The notes: generated from the letters alone by a model not told the origin. Positions 25,208-33,439 are shown, counted from the first letter of the stretch. The stretch: 50,425 nt of DNA from Pseudomonas sp. UBA4617 (GCF_002386445.1 NZ_DGIR01000004.1:1-50425); one strand, 5' to 3'. Translations and numbers: made by a program.

Positions 25208-25961
25208 TAAGCAAGTGGCCACCAAGTGCGGCCATGCCGATGAAGAAGCAACGCTTGAACAATTGTGCGCTGATGCGCTGACGCAGCCATTGCCCGGCCA
25301 GCATGCCGAGCAGGGCCGGCGCCAGCATCAGCAGCGAGGCTCCCAGGGCCTGGCCACCCAGGGCATCCTGCCTGGCCAGGCCAACGGCCAGGGCCAGGGT
25401 CGACACCGTGAACGACAGGCCCAGGGCCTGGACCATCTGCTCACGGTTCAAGGCCAGGCTTTGCAGGTAGGGCACGGCCGGTATCACGAATACCCCCGTT
25501 GCTGCCGTGACCACGCCGGTCACCAGGCCGCAGGCCGGCCCCAGCCAACGCTCGCGCCTCGGCGCCAGGCACAGGCCCGCCCCGACCAACCCGTACAGCG
25601 CATAGGCCAGCAGGGCCACGCCCAGGGCATGTTTGGCCCACGGGCCGCTGTTTATCCCCAACCAGGCGCTGCCCAGCAGGGTGCCGATGAAGATCATTGC
25701 CAACATCGGCCCCAAACGTACCAGCAACGTCCGCAGGTGCCCGCCACTGGCCAGTTGCCAAAGGTTGGTGAGGGCCGAAGGTACGATCAGCAACGCGGCA
25801 GCCTGCGCCGGAGGCATAGCCAGGCCCAACAGGCCCATGGCAATGGTCGGCAAGCCGAGGCCAATCACTCCTTTCACCGTACCGGCCAGCAGAAAGGTCA
25901 TTACCACCAGCGATGCGAGGGCTGGGCCAAGGTCCTGATAGAAAGCGAGCAAGGTATTCAT
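25197..25961 (-). CDS. TauE/SafE family membrane exporter
   Basis: The 254-residue protein has seven to eight hydrophobic segments and the TauE/SafE family features FLLAGTVKGVIGLGLPTIAMGLLGLAM near the N-terminus and LVTGVVTAATGVFVIPAVPYLQSL in the second half. Family members are proposed exporters of sulfite, sulfoacetate or other organic anions. The start MNTLLAFYQDLG has no clear ribosome site; an in-frame ATG 12 codons upstream is the alternative. It is divergent from a LysR gene 77 bp away, its likely regulator, and overlaps the preceding gene tail to tail by 11 bp. Confidence 0.83.
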   Translation of the reverse strand: MNTLLAFYQDLGPALASLVVMTFLLAGTVKGVIGLGLPTIAMGLLGLAMPPAQAAALLIVPSALTNLWQLASGGHLRTLLVRLGPMLAMIFIGTLLGSAWLGINSGPWAKHALGVALLAYALYGLVGAGLCLAPRRERWLGPACGLVTGVVTAATGVFVIPAVPYLQSLALNREQMVQALGLSFTVSTLALAVGLARQDALGGQALGASLLMLAPALLGMLAGQWLRQRISAQLFKRCFFIGMAALGGHLLISG

Positions 25962-26038
25962 CAGCCGATGATGGCGCGCACCGGCCTGGCTGAACATCTG
26001 TCATATACTCAGGCAGACTCTTGCCAGGACAGAGCCAG

Positions 26039-26914
26039 ATGCATTTCGACCTGATCGACCTCAGGCTGTTCCAGCACACCCTGGAGTGCGGCAACATCAC
26101 TGCCGGCGCCAGTCGCAGCCACCTGTCGCTGCCAGCAGCCAGTGCGCGCATCCGGGCCATGGAAGCTTCGTTGGGTATCCCGCTGCTGGAACGCAATCGC
26201 CGCGGCGTGCAGCCGACGCCGGCCGGCCAGGCACTGCTGCAGCATGCCCGGCTGATCACGCAGCAGGTCGAACGCCTGCAGTTCGACCTCGGCCAGTATG
26301 CGCAAGGGCAGCAAGGCCAGGTGCGCCTGCTGTGCAACACGGCGGCACTCACCGAATACCTGCCGGAACTGCTGGCCAGCTACCTGGCTGATAATCCCGG
26401 CATCAGTGTGGATGTGCAGGAACTGCCGAGCCTGCGCATCGTGCAGGCGATTACCCAAGGCATGGCCGACCTGGGCATCGTTTCGACCGCAGCCCCTTGC
26501 GAGCACCTGGAGACCCGCCCTTTTCGCGACGACCCACTGGTGCTGGTGACGCCGCTCGGCCACCCGTTGGCCGGTGCGGTCGCGCCCAGCTTCATCGATA
26601 GCCTGGCGCACGGCTATGTCGGCCTCGGCGCTGGCAGTGCGTTGGCGTTGTACCTTGAAGAGCAAGCCTTGCGCGAGGGGCGGCGGATGCAGGTACGCGT
26701 GCGGGCCGAGGGGTTTGATGGGGTGATTCGCATGGTCGCCGGCGGTGCCGGCGTGGGGGTGGTGCCACTGGCAGCGGTGCGGCGCTGGCAGGGTATGTTG
26801 CCCTTGCACTGGGTGGCGCTGGCGGAGCCATGGGCCAACCGGAGGTTGCTGGTGTGCGCGCGGGATTTTGCGGCACTGCCGGGGTATGCGGCGGGTTTGG
26901 TAGCTGCGATGTAG
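26039..26914 (+). CDS. LysR-family regulator, divergent from the TauE gene
   Basis: This 291-residue LysR protein starts MHFDLIDLRLFQHTLECGNITAGASRSHLSLPAASARIRAME, a normal winged HTH, followed by a substrate-binding domain (GQVRLLCNTAALTEYLPELLASYL). Divergence from the TauE/SafE exporter across 77 bp is the usual layout for a LysR gene and its target. The effector is unknown. The ATG at 26039 is preferred over an upstream TTG because homology starts there and AGGA lies about 10 bases upstream. Confidence 0.86.
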   Translation: MHFDLIDLRLFQHTLECGNITAGASRSHLSLPAASARIRAMEASLGIPLLERNRRGVQPTPAGQALLQHARLITQQVERLQFDLGQYAQGQQGQVRLLCNTAALTEYLPELLASYLADNPGISVDVQELPSLRIVQAITQGMADLGIVSTAAPCEHLETRPFRDDPLVLVTPLGHPLAGAVAPSFIDSLAHGYVGLGAGSALALYLEEQALREGRRMQVRVRAEGFDGVIRMVAGGAGVGVVPLAAVRRWQGMLPLHWVALAEPWANRRLLVCARDFAALPGYAAGLVAAM

Positions 26915-27244
26915 GGTAATAAGTGCCCTTAGCTACCGCGGTTTTTCGCTGCATTTCGACCACACATCTTGGCCTGGCGATTCCCGCCAGTGTTGGACTA
27001 CCAGATGGGGACTGAATGGCCTGACACTAACCGGTATCTGAAAGCAGAATGACGCGCATCCCTGAAGCTCCTTGCCCCGATGATTCAGGACTGAAAACCT
27101 AACACCCAAGGAAAAGCTTTCGATGCCGAAGGCCCTAAATCAGAGCTTTCCTACATTGTCACCAGACCAATACCGGGCCGGCTTTACCCGCAACGCACAC
27201 TCACACAAAATAGCGCCCCAATGCCCAACGAAAAGGACGTCACG
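26915..27244. other. 330-bp gap before the ynb-like lipid operon
   Basis: No gene is seen. The gap contains an imperfect hairpin CTGGCG-ATTCC-CGCCAG (26974-26990) and should hold the operon promoter, though I find no convincing sigma-70 or AlgU pair. An in-frame ATG at 27221 lacks a ribosome site. Confidence 0.5.
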
Positions 27245-27850
27245 GTGGCCTCGATCTACCAGCTCAAACCGCGCTTCCAGGCCCTGCTCCGCCCTACGGT
27301 GCAGCGCCTTCACGAGCGGGGTGTCACCGCCAACCAGGTCACGGTCGCAGCTGCCTTGGTGTCAGTGCTGCTGGGCCTGTTGCTGGCCACCCGGCACCAT
27401 CCCGCCTGGCTGTTCATCCTCCTACCGGTATGGATGCTGCTGCGCATGGCCCTGAACGCCATGGACGGCATGCTCGCCCGGGAATTCGGCCAGCAATCCA
27501 CCCTCGGCGCCTACCTCAACGAACTCTGCGACGTGATCGCCGACGCCGCCCTGTACCTGCCCTTCGCCCTGCTGCCGGGGGTATCACCAGTCCTGGTCGT
27601 GCTCGTGGTGCTCAGCGCCACCTTCAGCGAGTACGCCGGGGTCATGGGCCCGCTGGCCGGTGCCTCACGGCGCTACGACGGCCCAATGGGCAAGAGCGAC
27701 CGGGCCTTCGCCTTCGGCGTACTGGGCACCGGCGTGGCCTTCGGCCTGTTGAACGGAGCCTGGATCAACGGCTTGTTGCTGGTGATCCTCGTACTCTCGC
27801 TCTATACCCTCTACAACCGGGTTCGCCAGGGGCTGGCGGAAACCCGTTGA
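27245..27850 (+). CDS. ynbA: YnbA-like CDP-alcohol phosphatidyltransferase
   Basis: This 201-residue membrane enzyme of the PgsA/PssA superfamily has about six hydrophobic helices. The family motif D-x2-DG-x2-AR-x8-G-x3-D-x3-D is present but altered: the first and third Asp are Asn (N71, N92), while D74, G75, A78, R79, G88 and D96 are kept. E. coli YnbA, as I recall it, has the same substitutions, so this is a subfamily trait rather than decay. It should join a CDP-diacylglycerol to an unknown alcohol. The GTG start at 27245 is chosen because AAGGA lies 7 bases upstream and the product then begins like YnbA (xLYQIKP); ATG 27221 is the alternative. It is the first gene of a six-gene operon. 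Confidence 0.85.
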   Translation: MASIYQLKPRFQALLRPTVQRLHERGVTANQVTVAAALVSVLLGLLLATRHHPAWLFILLPVWMLLRMALNAMDGMLAREFGQQSTLGAYLNELCDVIADAALYLPFALLPGVSPVLVVLVVLSATFSEYAGVMGPLAGASRRYDGPMGKSDRAFAFGVLGTGVAFGLLNGAWINGLLLVILVLSLYTLYNRVRQGLAETR

Positions 27851-27880
27851 GCCTACTGCCGTCGTAAAAGGATGTTGACC

Positions 27881-29635
27881 ATGCGCCAAGCGCAAGCACT
27901 GCATTTCACTACCCATGACGGCGTCGAGCTGCATTACCGTCACTGGCCCGCCACCCGCAACGAACACCAGCCGCGCCGGGCCATGGTGATGTTCCACCGC
28001 GGCCATGAACATGGCGGGCGCATGGCCCATCTGGCCGATGAGCTGGACATGCCGGGCTATGACTTCTTCGCCTGGGATGCCCGTGGCCACGGCCAGTCGC
28101 CGGGGGCACGCGGCGACAGCCCGGGGTTCGCCACCAGCGTGCGCGATGTACAGACCTTCATCGAGCATATCCAGGCCCGCCACGGTATCGCCGAGCAGGA
28201 CCTGGTGGTGCTGGCGCAGAGTGTCGGTGCCGTGCTGGTCGCCACCTGGGCCCACGACTATGCATCCAAGGTGCGCTGCCTGGTACTGGCCTCGCCGGCG
28301 TTCAAGGTCAAGCTGTATGTACCGTTCGCCCGCCCCGGGCTGAAGCTGCTGAAGGCCTTGCGCGGCAACTTCTTCGTCAACAGCTACGTCAAGCCACGCC
28401 TGCTTACCCACGACCCCGAGCGGGTCATGTCGTACGTGGCCGACCCGCTGATCAGCCGGCCGATTTCGGTGACCATGCTGCTAGGCCTGTACGAAGCCGC
28501 CGACCGCGTGGTGGCGGACGCCCAGGCCATCCAGGTGCCGACCCAGCTGCTGGTGTCCGGCGCCGACTTCGTGGTCGAGCGCCAGCCGCAACAACGCTTC
28601 TTCGAGCGCCTAGGCAGTGCGCGCAAGGAAATGCACATCCTGCCGGGGTTCTTCCACGACACCCTGGGTGAACGTGATCGGGCGCATGCCCTGCGGCGCA
28701 TCGAGCGGTTCGTCGAGCACTGCTTCGCCAGCCCTGCTGCACTGCCGTCGCTGCTCGATGCCGACAAGGTCGGCGCCAGTTGCGCCGAGGCGGAAAGCCT
28801 GGCTGCGCCATTGCCGCACTACTCGCCCCGCGACCTCTACTGGCGCGCCACCCGCGCCGGGCTGCGCCTGGGCAAGGGGCTTTCGGAAGGCGTCAAGCTA
28901 GGGTTCGACACCGGTTTCGACTCGGGCAGTACCCTTGACTACGTGTACCGCAACCAGCCAACCGGCAAGGGCAAGCTGGGCCGCCTGGTCGATCGCAACT
29001 ATCTCGATGCCATCGGCTGGCGTGGCATCCGCCAGCGCAAGCTGCACGTCGAAGAGCTGCTGCGCCTGGCCATCGCCCGCCTGCGCGAACAGCAACGGCC
29101 GGTGCACATCGTCGATATCGCAGCCGGCCATGGCCGCTACATTCTCGAAGCCCTGCAGGAGCTGGAGCAACTGCCGGATTCGATCCTGCTGCGCGACTAC
29201 AGCGAGCTGAACGTGCAGCAAGGCAGCGCGCTGATCGCGGAAAAAGGCCTGGCTGACATCGCCCGCTTCGTCCAGGGCGATGCCTTCGACCGCCAGAGCC
29301 TGGCTACGCTGGAACAACCGCCGACCTTGGCCGTGGTGTCCGGCCTGTACGAACTGTTCGCCAGCAACCAGCTGGTGGGCAACTCGCTGGCCGGCCTGGC
29401 CGACGCGCTGGAGGATGGCGGCTACCTGGTCTACACCGGCCAACCGTGGCATCCGCAACTGGAGATGATCGCCCGCGCCCTTACCAGCCACCGCGGCGGC
29501 GAGCCCTGGGTGATGCGCCGGCGCAGCCAGGCCGAGATGGACCAGTTGGTCGAAGCAGCGGGCTTCCGCAAGCTGGCCCAGCGCATCGATGAGTGGGGCA
29601 TTTTCAGTGTCAGCCTGGCCCAACGGGTGCGCTGA
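27881..29635 (+). CDS. ynbC: YnbC-like alpha/beta-hydrolase - SAM methyltransferase fusion
   Basis: This 584-residue protein joins two enzymes. Residues about 5-285 form a monoglyceride-lipase-like alpha/beta hydrolase: HRGHEHGGR oxyanion region, nucleophile S114 in LAQSVGA (AxSxG in place of GxSxG), likely acid D229 in SGADFVV and H259 in GFFHDTLGE. Residues about 385-584 form a class I methyltransferase with motif I VDIAAGHGRY (about 411-420). The middle (300-380) is a linker with DLYWRATRAGLRLGKGL. E. coli YnbC has the same fusion. It may trim an acyl group and methylate a lipid headgroup; the substrate is unknown. ATG 27881 has AAAAGGA 8 bases upstream; ATG 27872 is too close to it. Confidence 0.88.
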   Translation: MRQAQALHFTTHDGVELHYRHWPATRNEHQPRRAMVMFHRGHEHGGRMAHLADELDMPGYDFFAWDARGHGQSPGARGDSPGFATSVRDVQTFIEHIQARHGIAEQDLVVLAQSVGAVLVATWAHDYASKVRCLVLASPAFKVKLYVPFARPGLKLLKALRGNFFVNSYVKPRLLTHDPERVMSYVADPLISRPISVTMLLGLYEAADRVVADAQAIQVPTQLLVSGADFVVERQPQQRFFERLGSARKEMHILPGFFHDTLGERDRAHALRRIERFVEHCFASPAALPSLLDADKVGASCAEAESLAAPLPHYSPRDLYWRATRAGLRLGKGLSEGVKLGFDTGFDSGSTLDYVYRNQPTGKGKLGRLVDRNYLDAIGWRGIRQRKLHVEELLRLAIARLREQQRPVHIVDIAAGHGRYILEALQELEQLPDSILLRDYSELNVQQGSALIAEKGLADIARFVQGDAFDRQSLATLEQPPTLAVVSGLYELFASNQLVGNSLAGLADALEDGGYLVYTGQPWHPQLEMIARALTSHRGGEPWVMRRRSQAEMDQLVEAAGFRKLAQRIDEWGIFSVSLAQRVR

Positions 29636-30943
29636 ATGAACCCATCGCGCGAGCCCGGGCTGCTCCGCCGGGGCGTATTCTGGCTATTGCTGCTGGGGCC
29701 ACTGTTTTTCCTCAGCTACGGGTTGGCCAACAGCCACACGATGGGGCGCAATGATGTCGGCAGCCTGGTGTTCGCCTGGGAAAGCCGCATGCCGTTGTGG
29801 CCGTGGACGATCATCCCGTACTGGTCGATCGACCTGCTCTACGGGCTGTCCTTCCTGCTGCCGCGCACGCGCCAGGAAATGGACCGGCATGCCCTGGCCC
29901 TTCTGACAGCACAGGTGATCAGCGTCAGCTGCTTCCTGCTCTGGCCGCTGCGCTTCACCTTCGAGCGGCCGGAACTGGGAGGCGTGTACGGCTGGATGTT
30001 CGATGTGCTGATGGGGTTCGACAAGCCGTTCAACCAGGCGCCATCGCTGCATATCGCCCTGCTGGTGATCATCTGGACCATGTTTGCCCGGCATGTCCAA
30101 CGCCAGCCCTGGCGCTGGCTGATGCATGGCTGGATGGCGCTGATCGGGGTGTCGGTGCTGACCACCTGGCAGCACCATTTCATCGACGTGCCAACCGGGG
30201 CGTTGGCCGGGTTCGTCTGTATCTGGCTGTGGCCGCACCAGGGTCGGCTGCCCTGGCAGCAGGCCCGCCTTGCGCAGGATACCAAGCGTTGGCGAATGGC
30301 CTTGAGCTACGCCGCGGGCGCGCTGTTGTGCGTTGTGCTTGCCATGGGCCTGGGTGGTGCCTGGCTGTGGCTGGCCTGGCCGGCCGTGTCGCTGGCGCTG
30401 GTGGCGTTGAGTTACGGCGTGTTCGGCGCTGGGGGCTTTCAGAAAGGTGCCGATGGGCGCTTGTCGAATGCCGCCCGCTGGCTGCTGGCGCCTTATCTGT
30501 TGGGGGCATGGGCCAATTCGCGGTTGTGGACCTGGCGGCATCCGCAGGCGAATGAAGTGTGTGATGGCGTCTATCTGGGGCGGATTCCACGGAGCAGGGC
30601 GTCATTTTCCGGGATCGTCGACCTGTGCGCGGAGCTGCCGTGTAGTGTTCGCGGCGCTGTTGACTATAGGTGTTTCCCTGCGCTCGACCTGATAGCCCCG
30701 GACAGCGCCCTGTTACATCAAGCCGCCGACGCCATCGAGCGCTTGCGCAGCAGCGGCCCGGTGTTGGTTTGCTGTGCCTTGGGTTACTCGCGCAGCGCCA
30801 GCGCCGTGGCTGCCTGGCTGGTGCTCAGCGGCCGCTGCAGCGACGCCCGGCAGGCCGAAGCGCTGATCGGCAAAGCTCGCCCGGGGGTGGTTCTGCGTCA
30901 CGCACACCACCAAGCCCTGCAGCAACTGGGAGCACAACCATGA
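29636..30943 (+). CDS. ynbD: YnbD-like PAP2 / dual-specificity phosphatase fusion
   Basis: The 435-residue protein has an N-terminal membrane domain of the PAP2 type, with PSLH (H139) and HHFIDVPTGALAG (H181, D184) as phosphatase motifs, more hydrophobic helices to about 262, then a cytosolic dual-specificity phosphatase domain with the P-loop CALGYSRS (C380, R386; CX5R). Two unrelated phosphatase folds in one chain suggest two dephosphorylation steps or one for lipid and one for a phosphorylated headgroup. A lipid phosphatase of the CX5R class (PTPMT1) removes phosphate from PG-phosphate in eukaryotes, a useful parallel. Its ATG follows the previous stop with no gap and it overlaps the next gene by 4 bp. 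Confidence 0.88.
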   Translation: MNPSREPGLLRRGVFWLLLLGPLFFLSYGLANSHTMGRNDVGSLVFAWESRMPLWPWTIIPYWSIDLLYGLSFLLPRTRQEMDRHALALLTAQVISVSCFLLWPLRFTFERPELGGVYGWMFDVLMGFDKPFNQAPSLHIALLVIIWTMFARHVQRQPWRWLMHGWMALIGVSVLTTWQHHFIDVPTGALAGFVCIWLWPHQGRLPWQQARLAQDTKRWRMALSYAAGALLCVVLAMGLGGAWLWLAWPAVSLALVALSYGVFGAGGFQKGADGRLSNAARWLLAPYLLGAWANSRLWTWRHPQANEVCDGVYLGRIPRSRASFSGIVDLCAELPCSVRGAVDYRCFPALDLIAPDSALLHQAADAIERLRSSGPVLVCCALGYSRSASAVAAWLVLSGRCSDARQAEALIGKARPGVVLRHAHHQALQQLGAQP

Positions 30944-31371
30944 ACCTGCTGGTGGTAGCCAGCCTGCTGGGCCGTGGCAAACAGCTGGAGCGGCTGTCCG
31001 ACGGTCTCACCTTGCTGGCGCTCGCCTACGGCTTGGCGCCATTGCTGAATGCGCCGTTGCAACCACTGGCCAGCCTGCTGTGCGGCGTACTGTTGATACT
31101 GGGCGTACTACACAAGTACTGGGCCATCCGCGTGGCGGTAGATGCCGACCTGTTTGCCCACCTGGTCAAAAGCTCCGACCTGTCGGCAGACACCCGCGCC
31201 CTGGACCGCGCCCTGTTCGAATTGAAACTCAAACCACAAGCCGCCGATTCCCGCGCCTGGCCTGCCCGCAGCCAGGCTGCACTGGCCCTGCTGCGCCGCC
31301 AGGCCGTATGCCTGGGCCTGCAGTTGTCGCTGGCCTTGGCTACCCTGCTGACACTGCCTTTGAAGGGATAA
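30940..31371 (+). CDS. membrane protein of unknown function in the lipid operon
   Basis: I do not recognise this 143-residue protein. It has two hydrophobic helices with a short turn (about 21-37 and 42-58), a charged middle (63-118) ending in a predicted amphipathic stretch, and a C-terminal helix (about 121-140). No catalytic motif is visible. Its ATG overlaps the ynbD stop (ATGA) and GGGAG lies 8 bases upstream, so it is translated with the operon; the acyltransferase follows 10 bp on. P. aeruginosa has, as I recall, a similar small gene in the equivalent cluster. E. coli ynbABCD lacks it. A scaffold or subunit role is only a guess. Confidence 0.75.
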   Translation: MNLLVVASLLGRGKQLERLSDGLTLLALAYGLAPLLNAPLQPLASLLCGVLLILGVLHKYWAIRVAVDADLFAHLVKSSDLSADTRALDRALFELKLKPQAADSRAWPARSQAALALLRRQAVCLGLQLSLALATLLTLPLKG

Positions 31372-31381
31372 CGACCGCCCC

Positions 31382-32005
31382 ATGCTCGCCAGCCTGACCG
31401 CTTACCTCATCACTTCCGCTGCCCGCCTGATCACAGGCGCGCGCGCCCTGTGGCTGGGCTGCACGCCGCTGCCGGTGCAGCGCCTGTATTTCGCCAATCA
31501 CAGCAGCCACGGCGATTTCGTGTTGCTGTGGGCGTCATTGCCAGCACCGCTACGCAAGCGCACCCGCCCGGTGGCCGGCGCGGACTACTGGGCCCGGCCA
31601 GGTATTCGCGACTTCCTCATTCGCAAGGTGTTCAATGGCGTGCTGATCAACCGGCAACGCAGTGAAGGCCAGGGCAACCCGCTGCAGCCGATTCTCGAAG
31701 CCGTGGCCCAGGGCGACTCGCTGATCTTCTTCCCGGAGGGCACGCGCAACCTGGGCGACGAGCCACTGATGCCATTCAGAAGTGGGTTGTACCACTTGGC
31801 TGCGGCCAACCCCGACGTCGAACTGGTGCCGGTATGGATTGCCAACCTCAACCGGGTGATGCCCAAGGGCCGCGCCTTGCCTTTGCCCTTGCTGTGCACG
31901 CTGAGCTTTGGCGAACCGCTGCACCTGGAGGCTGATGAAAGCAAGCAGGTATTTCTCGAGCGGGCCAGCAAGGCCCTGCTGAACCTGGCCCCCAAGGATG
32001 CCTGA
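31382..32005 (+). CDS. PlsC-type lysophospholipid acyltransferase
   Basis: The 207-residue protein carries the two acyltransferase motifs NHSSHGD (HX4D, H40 and D45) and FPEGTR (117-122), with a membrane-associated N-terminus. Such enzymes add an acyl chain to lysophosphatidic acid or another lysolipid using acyl-ACP or acyl-CoA. It lies between a small membrane protein and a CdsA-like gene, so it could make or remodel the phosphatidic acid used by this operon. It is shorter than housekeeping PlsC (about 245). Adjacent start and stop spacings show co-transcription. Confidence 0.86.
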   Translation: MLASLTAYLITSAARLITGARALWLGCTPLPVQRLYFANHSSHGDFVLLWASLPAPLRKRTRPVAGADYWARPGIRDFLIRKVFNGVLINRQRSEGQGNPLQPILEAVAQGDSLIFFPEGTRNLGDEPLMPFRSGLYHLAAANPDVELVPVWIANLNRVMPKGRALPLPLLCTLSFGEPLHLEADESKQVFLERASKALLNLAPKDA

Positions 32006-32006
32006 C

Positions 32007-32939
32007 ATGGATGACAACACCCTTTCACTGTTCGCCGGCATCGGCGCCCTGCTGCTCCTTGCAAGTGTCATCGGCCGCCTGCTGAAATGGCGCGCCGGCC
32101 CGTCACCGCATGCCGTGATCGACAACCTCAACGCCCGCATCAACGCCTGGTGGGTCATGGTGCTGGTAATCGGCATCGCCTTCCTGTTCGGCAAGTACGG
32201 CGTGATCGTGCTGTTCTATGGTGTGTCGTTCTATGCCCTGCGTGAGTTCATGACCCTCACCCCGACCCGGCGCAGCGACTACCCGGCGCTGGTGGCGGCA
32301 TTCTATGTGGCGCTGCCGGTGCAGTACGTGCTTATCGCCATGGACTGGTACGGGCTGTTCAGTATCTTCATCCCGGTATACCTGTTTCTGTTGTTGCCGA
32401 TCCTGGCCAGCTTCGGTGGCGACACCACACGCTTTCTCGAACGTGCCTCGAAGGTACAGTGGGGGCTGATGATCGCGGTGTACTGCGTGTCGTCGGTGCC
32501 GGCACTGATGACCCTCGATATCCCCGGTTACGAGGGCCGTAACCTGCTGCTGATCGCCTGGCTGATCCTGGTGGTGCAGATCAGCGACGTGCTGCAGTAC
32601 GTGTGCGGCAAGCTGTTCGGCAAGCACAAGGTGGCGCCCAACCTGTCACCGTCGAAAACTGTCGAGGGCCTCGCCGGTGGCGTGGCGCTGGCTACCCTGA
32701 TCGGTGCCCTGTTGTGCTGGATCACTCCGTTCACGTTCTGGCAGGCCGCGCTGATGGCGCTGGCGGTGAACGCCATGGGCTTCTTCGGCGGGCTGGTGAT
32801 GTCGGCGACCAAGCGCGACCGCGGAGTGAAAGACTGGGGGCACATGATCGAAGGCCATGGTGGCATGCTCGACCGCATGGACTCGGTGTGCTTTGCCGCG
32901 CCGGTGTTCTTCCACTTTGTGCGGTATTGGTGGGCTTAG
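32007..32939 (+). CDS. ynbB: CdsA-like phosphatidate cytidylyltransferase (YnbB-like)
   Basis: This 310-residue polytopic protein contains the complete CDP-diacylglycerol synthase signature near residues 266-293 (key residues S-x2-KR-x4-KD-x6-GHGG-x-x-DR-x-D). It makes CDP-diacylglycerol from phosphatidic acid and CTP. The context suggests a paralogue that feeds YnbA rather than the main pathway; I cannot exclude that it is general. E. coli YnbB is such a paralogue and can replace CdsA. The ATG at 32007 is used because AAGGA at 31994-31998 is correctly spaced; an ATG at 31998 overlaps that site. It is the last gene of the operon. Confidence 0.9.
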   Translation: MDDNTLSLFAGIGALLLLASVIGRLLKWRAGPSPHAVIDNLNARINAWWVMVLVIGIAFLFGKYGVIVLFYGVSFYALREFMTLTPTRRSDYPALVAAFYVALPVQYVLIAMDWYGLFSIFIPVYLFLLLPILASFGGDTTRFLERASKVQWGLMIAVYCVSSVPALMTLDIPGYEGRNLLLIAWLILVVQISDVLQYVCGKLFGKHKVAPNLSPSKTVEGLAGGVALATLIGALLCWITPFTFWQAALMALAVNAMGFFGGLVMSATKRDRGVKDWGHMIEGHGGMLDRMDSVCFAAPVFFHFVRYWWA

Positions 32940-32976
32940 TAGGTGTTCACCTTCAGTTTTCTGGTGCCTGCAAGAG

Positions 32977-33014
32977 CGAGCGCCGCCCGCGCGGCGCATC
33001 GCGAGCGGCGCTCG
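32977..33014. repeat. 10-bp inverted repeat after the lipid operon
   Basis: CGAGCGCCGC (32977-32986) and GCGGCGCTCG (33005-33014) flank an 18-nt GC-rich loop, 38 bp after the CdsA-like stop. There is no T-run. It may be a terminator-like or REP-like hairpin. Confidence 0.5.
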
Positions 33015-33142
33015 ATTTACGCATCCCCTCAAAACTCAAGACCAACACCTGGTAGCCTAGAGCCTATCTTCCGACGAGCACATGCCGGTTGCTAATTCCC
33101 ACCCTTCCGTGAACCCCTGGGATGCCCGATCGCTCCAACAGG

Positions 33143-33418
33143 CTACTTGAGGTACGACCGCAACAACGCCGCCACTTTGTCCGCCTCGTCCTGCCGCTCC
33201 TCGGTGCTCAGCCCGTCCGCCACCAGGTGTTCGCGGATATGCCCTTCCATCACCTCGGCCATCAGCCCGTTCACCGCGCCGCGCACGGCGGCGATCTGCT
33301 GCAGGATCGCCAGGCAATCCTTGTCCTGCTCCAGCGCCGTCTCCAGGGCGGCGGCCTGGCCTTTGATCTTGCGCACCCGGGTCAGCAGTTGCTTCTTGCT
33401 CTTCAGGGTATGTGCCAT
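33143..33418 (-). CDS. dmeR: RcnR/CsoR-family metal sensor DmeR
   Basis: The 91-residue all-helical repressor belongs to the FrmR/RcnR/CsoR family. It has H3, C35, H60 and H64, the full metal-ligand set of E. coli RcnR, rather than the Pro2/Cys35 pattern of formaldehyde-sensing FrmR or the Cys-His-Cys of CsoR. This predicts a Co(II)/Ni(II) sensor that leaves its operator when loaded. It is divergent from a DmeF-type exporter 70 bp away, with a matching operator between. Start MAHTLKSKKQLLTR is chosen because His3 requires it; a longer frame exists. Confidence 0.88.
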   Translation of the reverse strand: MAHTLKSKKQLLTRVRKIKGQAAALETALEQDKDCLAILQQIAAVRGAVNGLMAEVMEGHIREHLVADGLSTEERQDEADKVAALLRSYLK

Positions 33419-33439
33419 TGGGTTTCGCACCATGCTAGG

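Noticed and set aside
27221..27244. ATG at 27221 as start of the YnbA-like gene
   Set aside because: No ribosome site precedes it, while AAGGA is well placed for GTG 27245 and the shorter product begins like E. coli YnbA.
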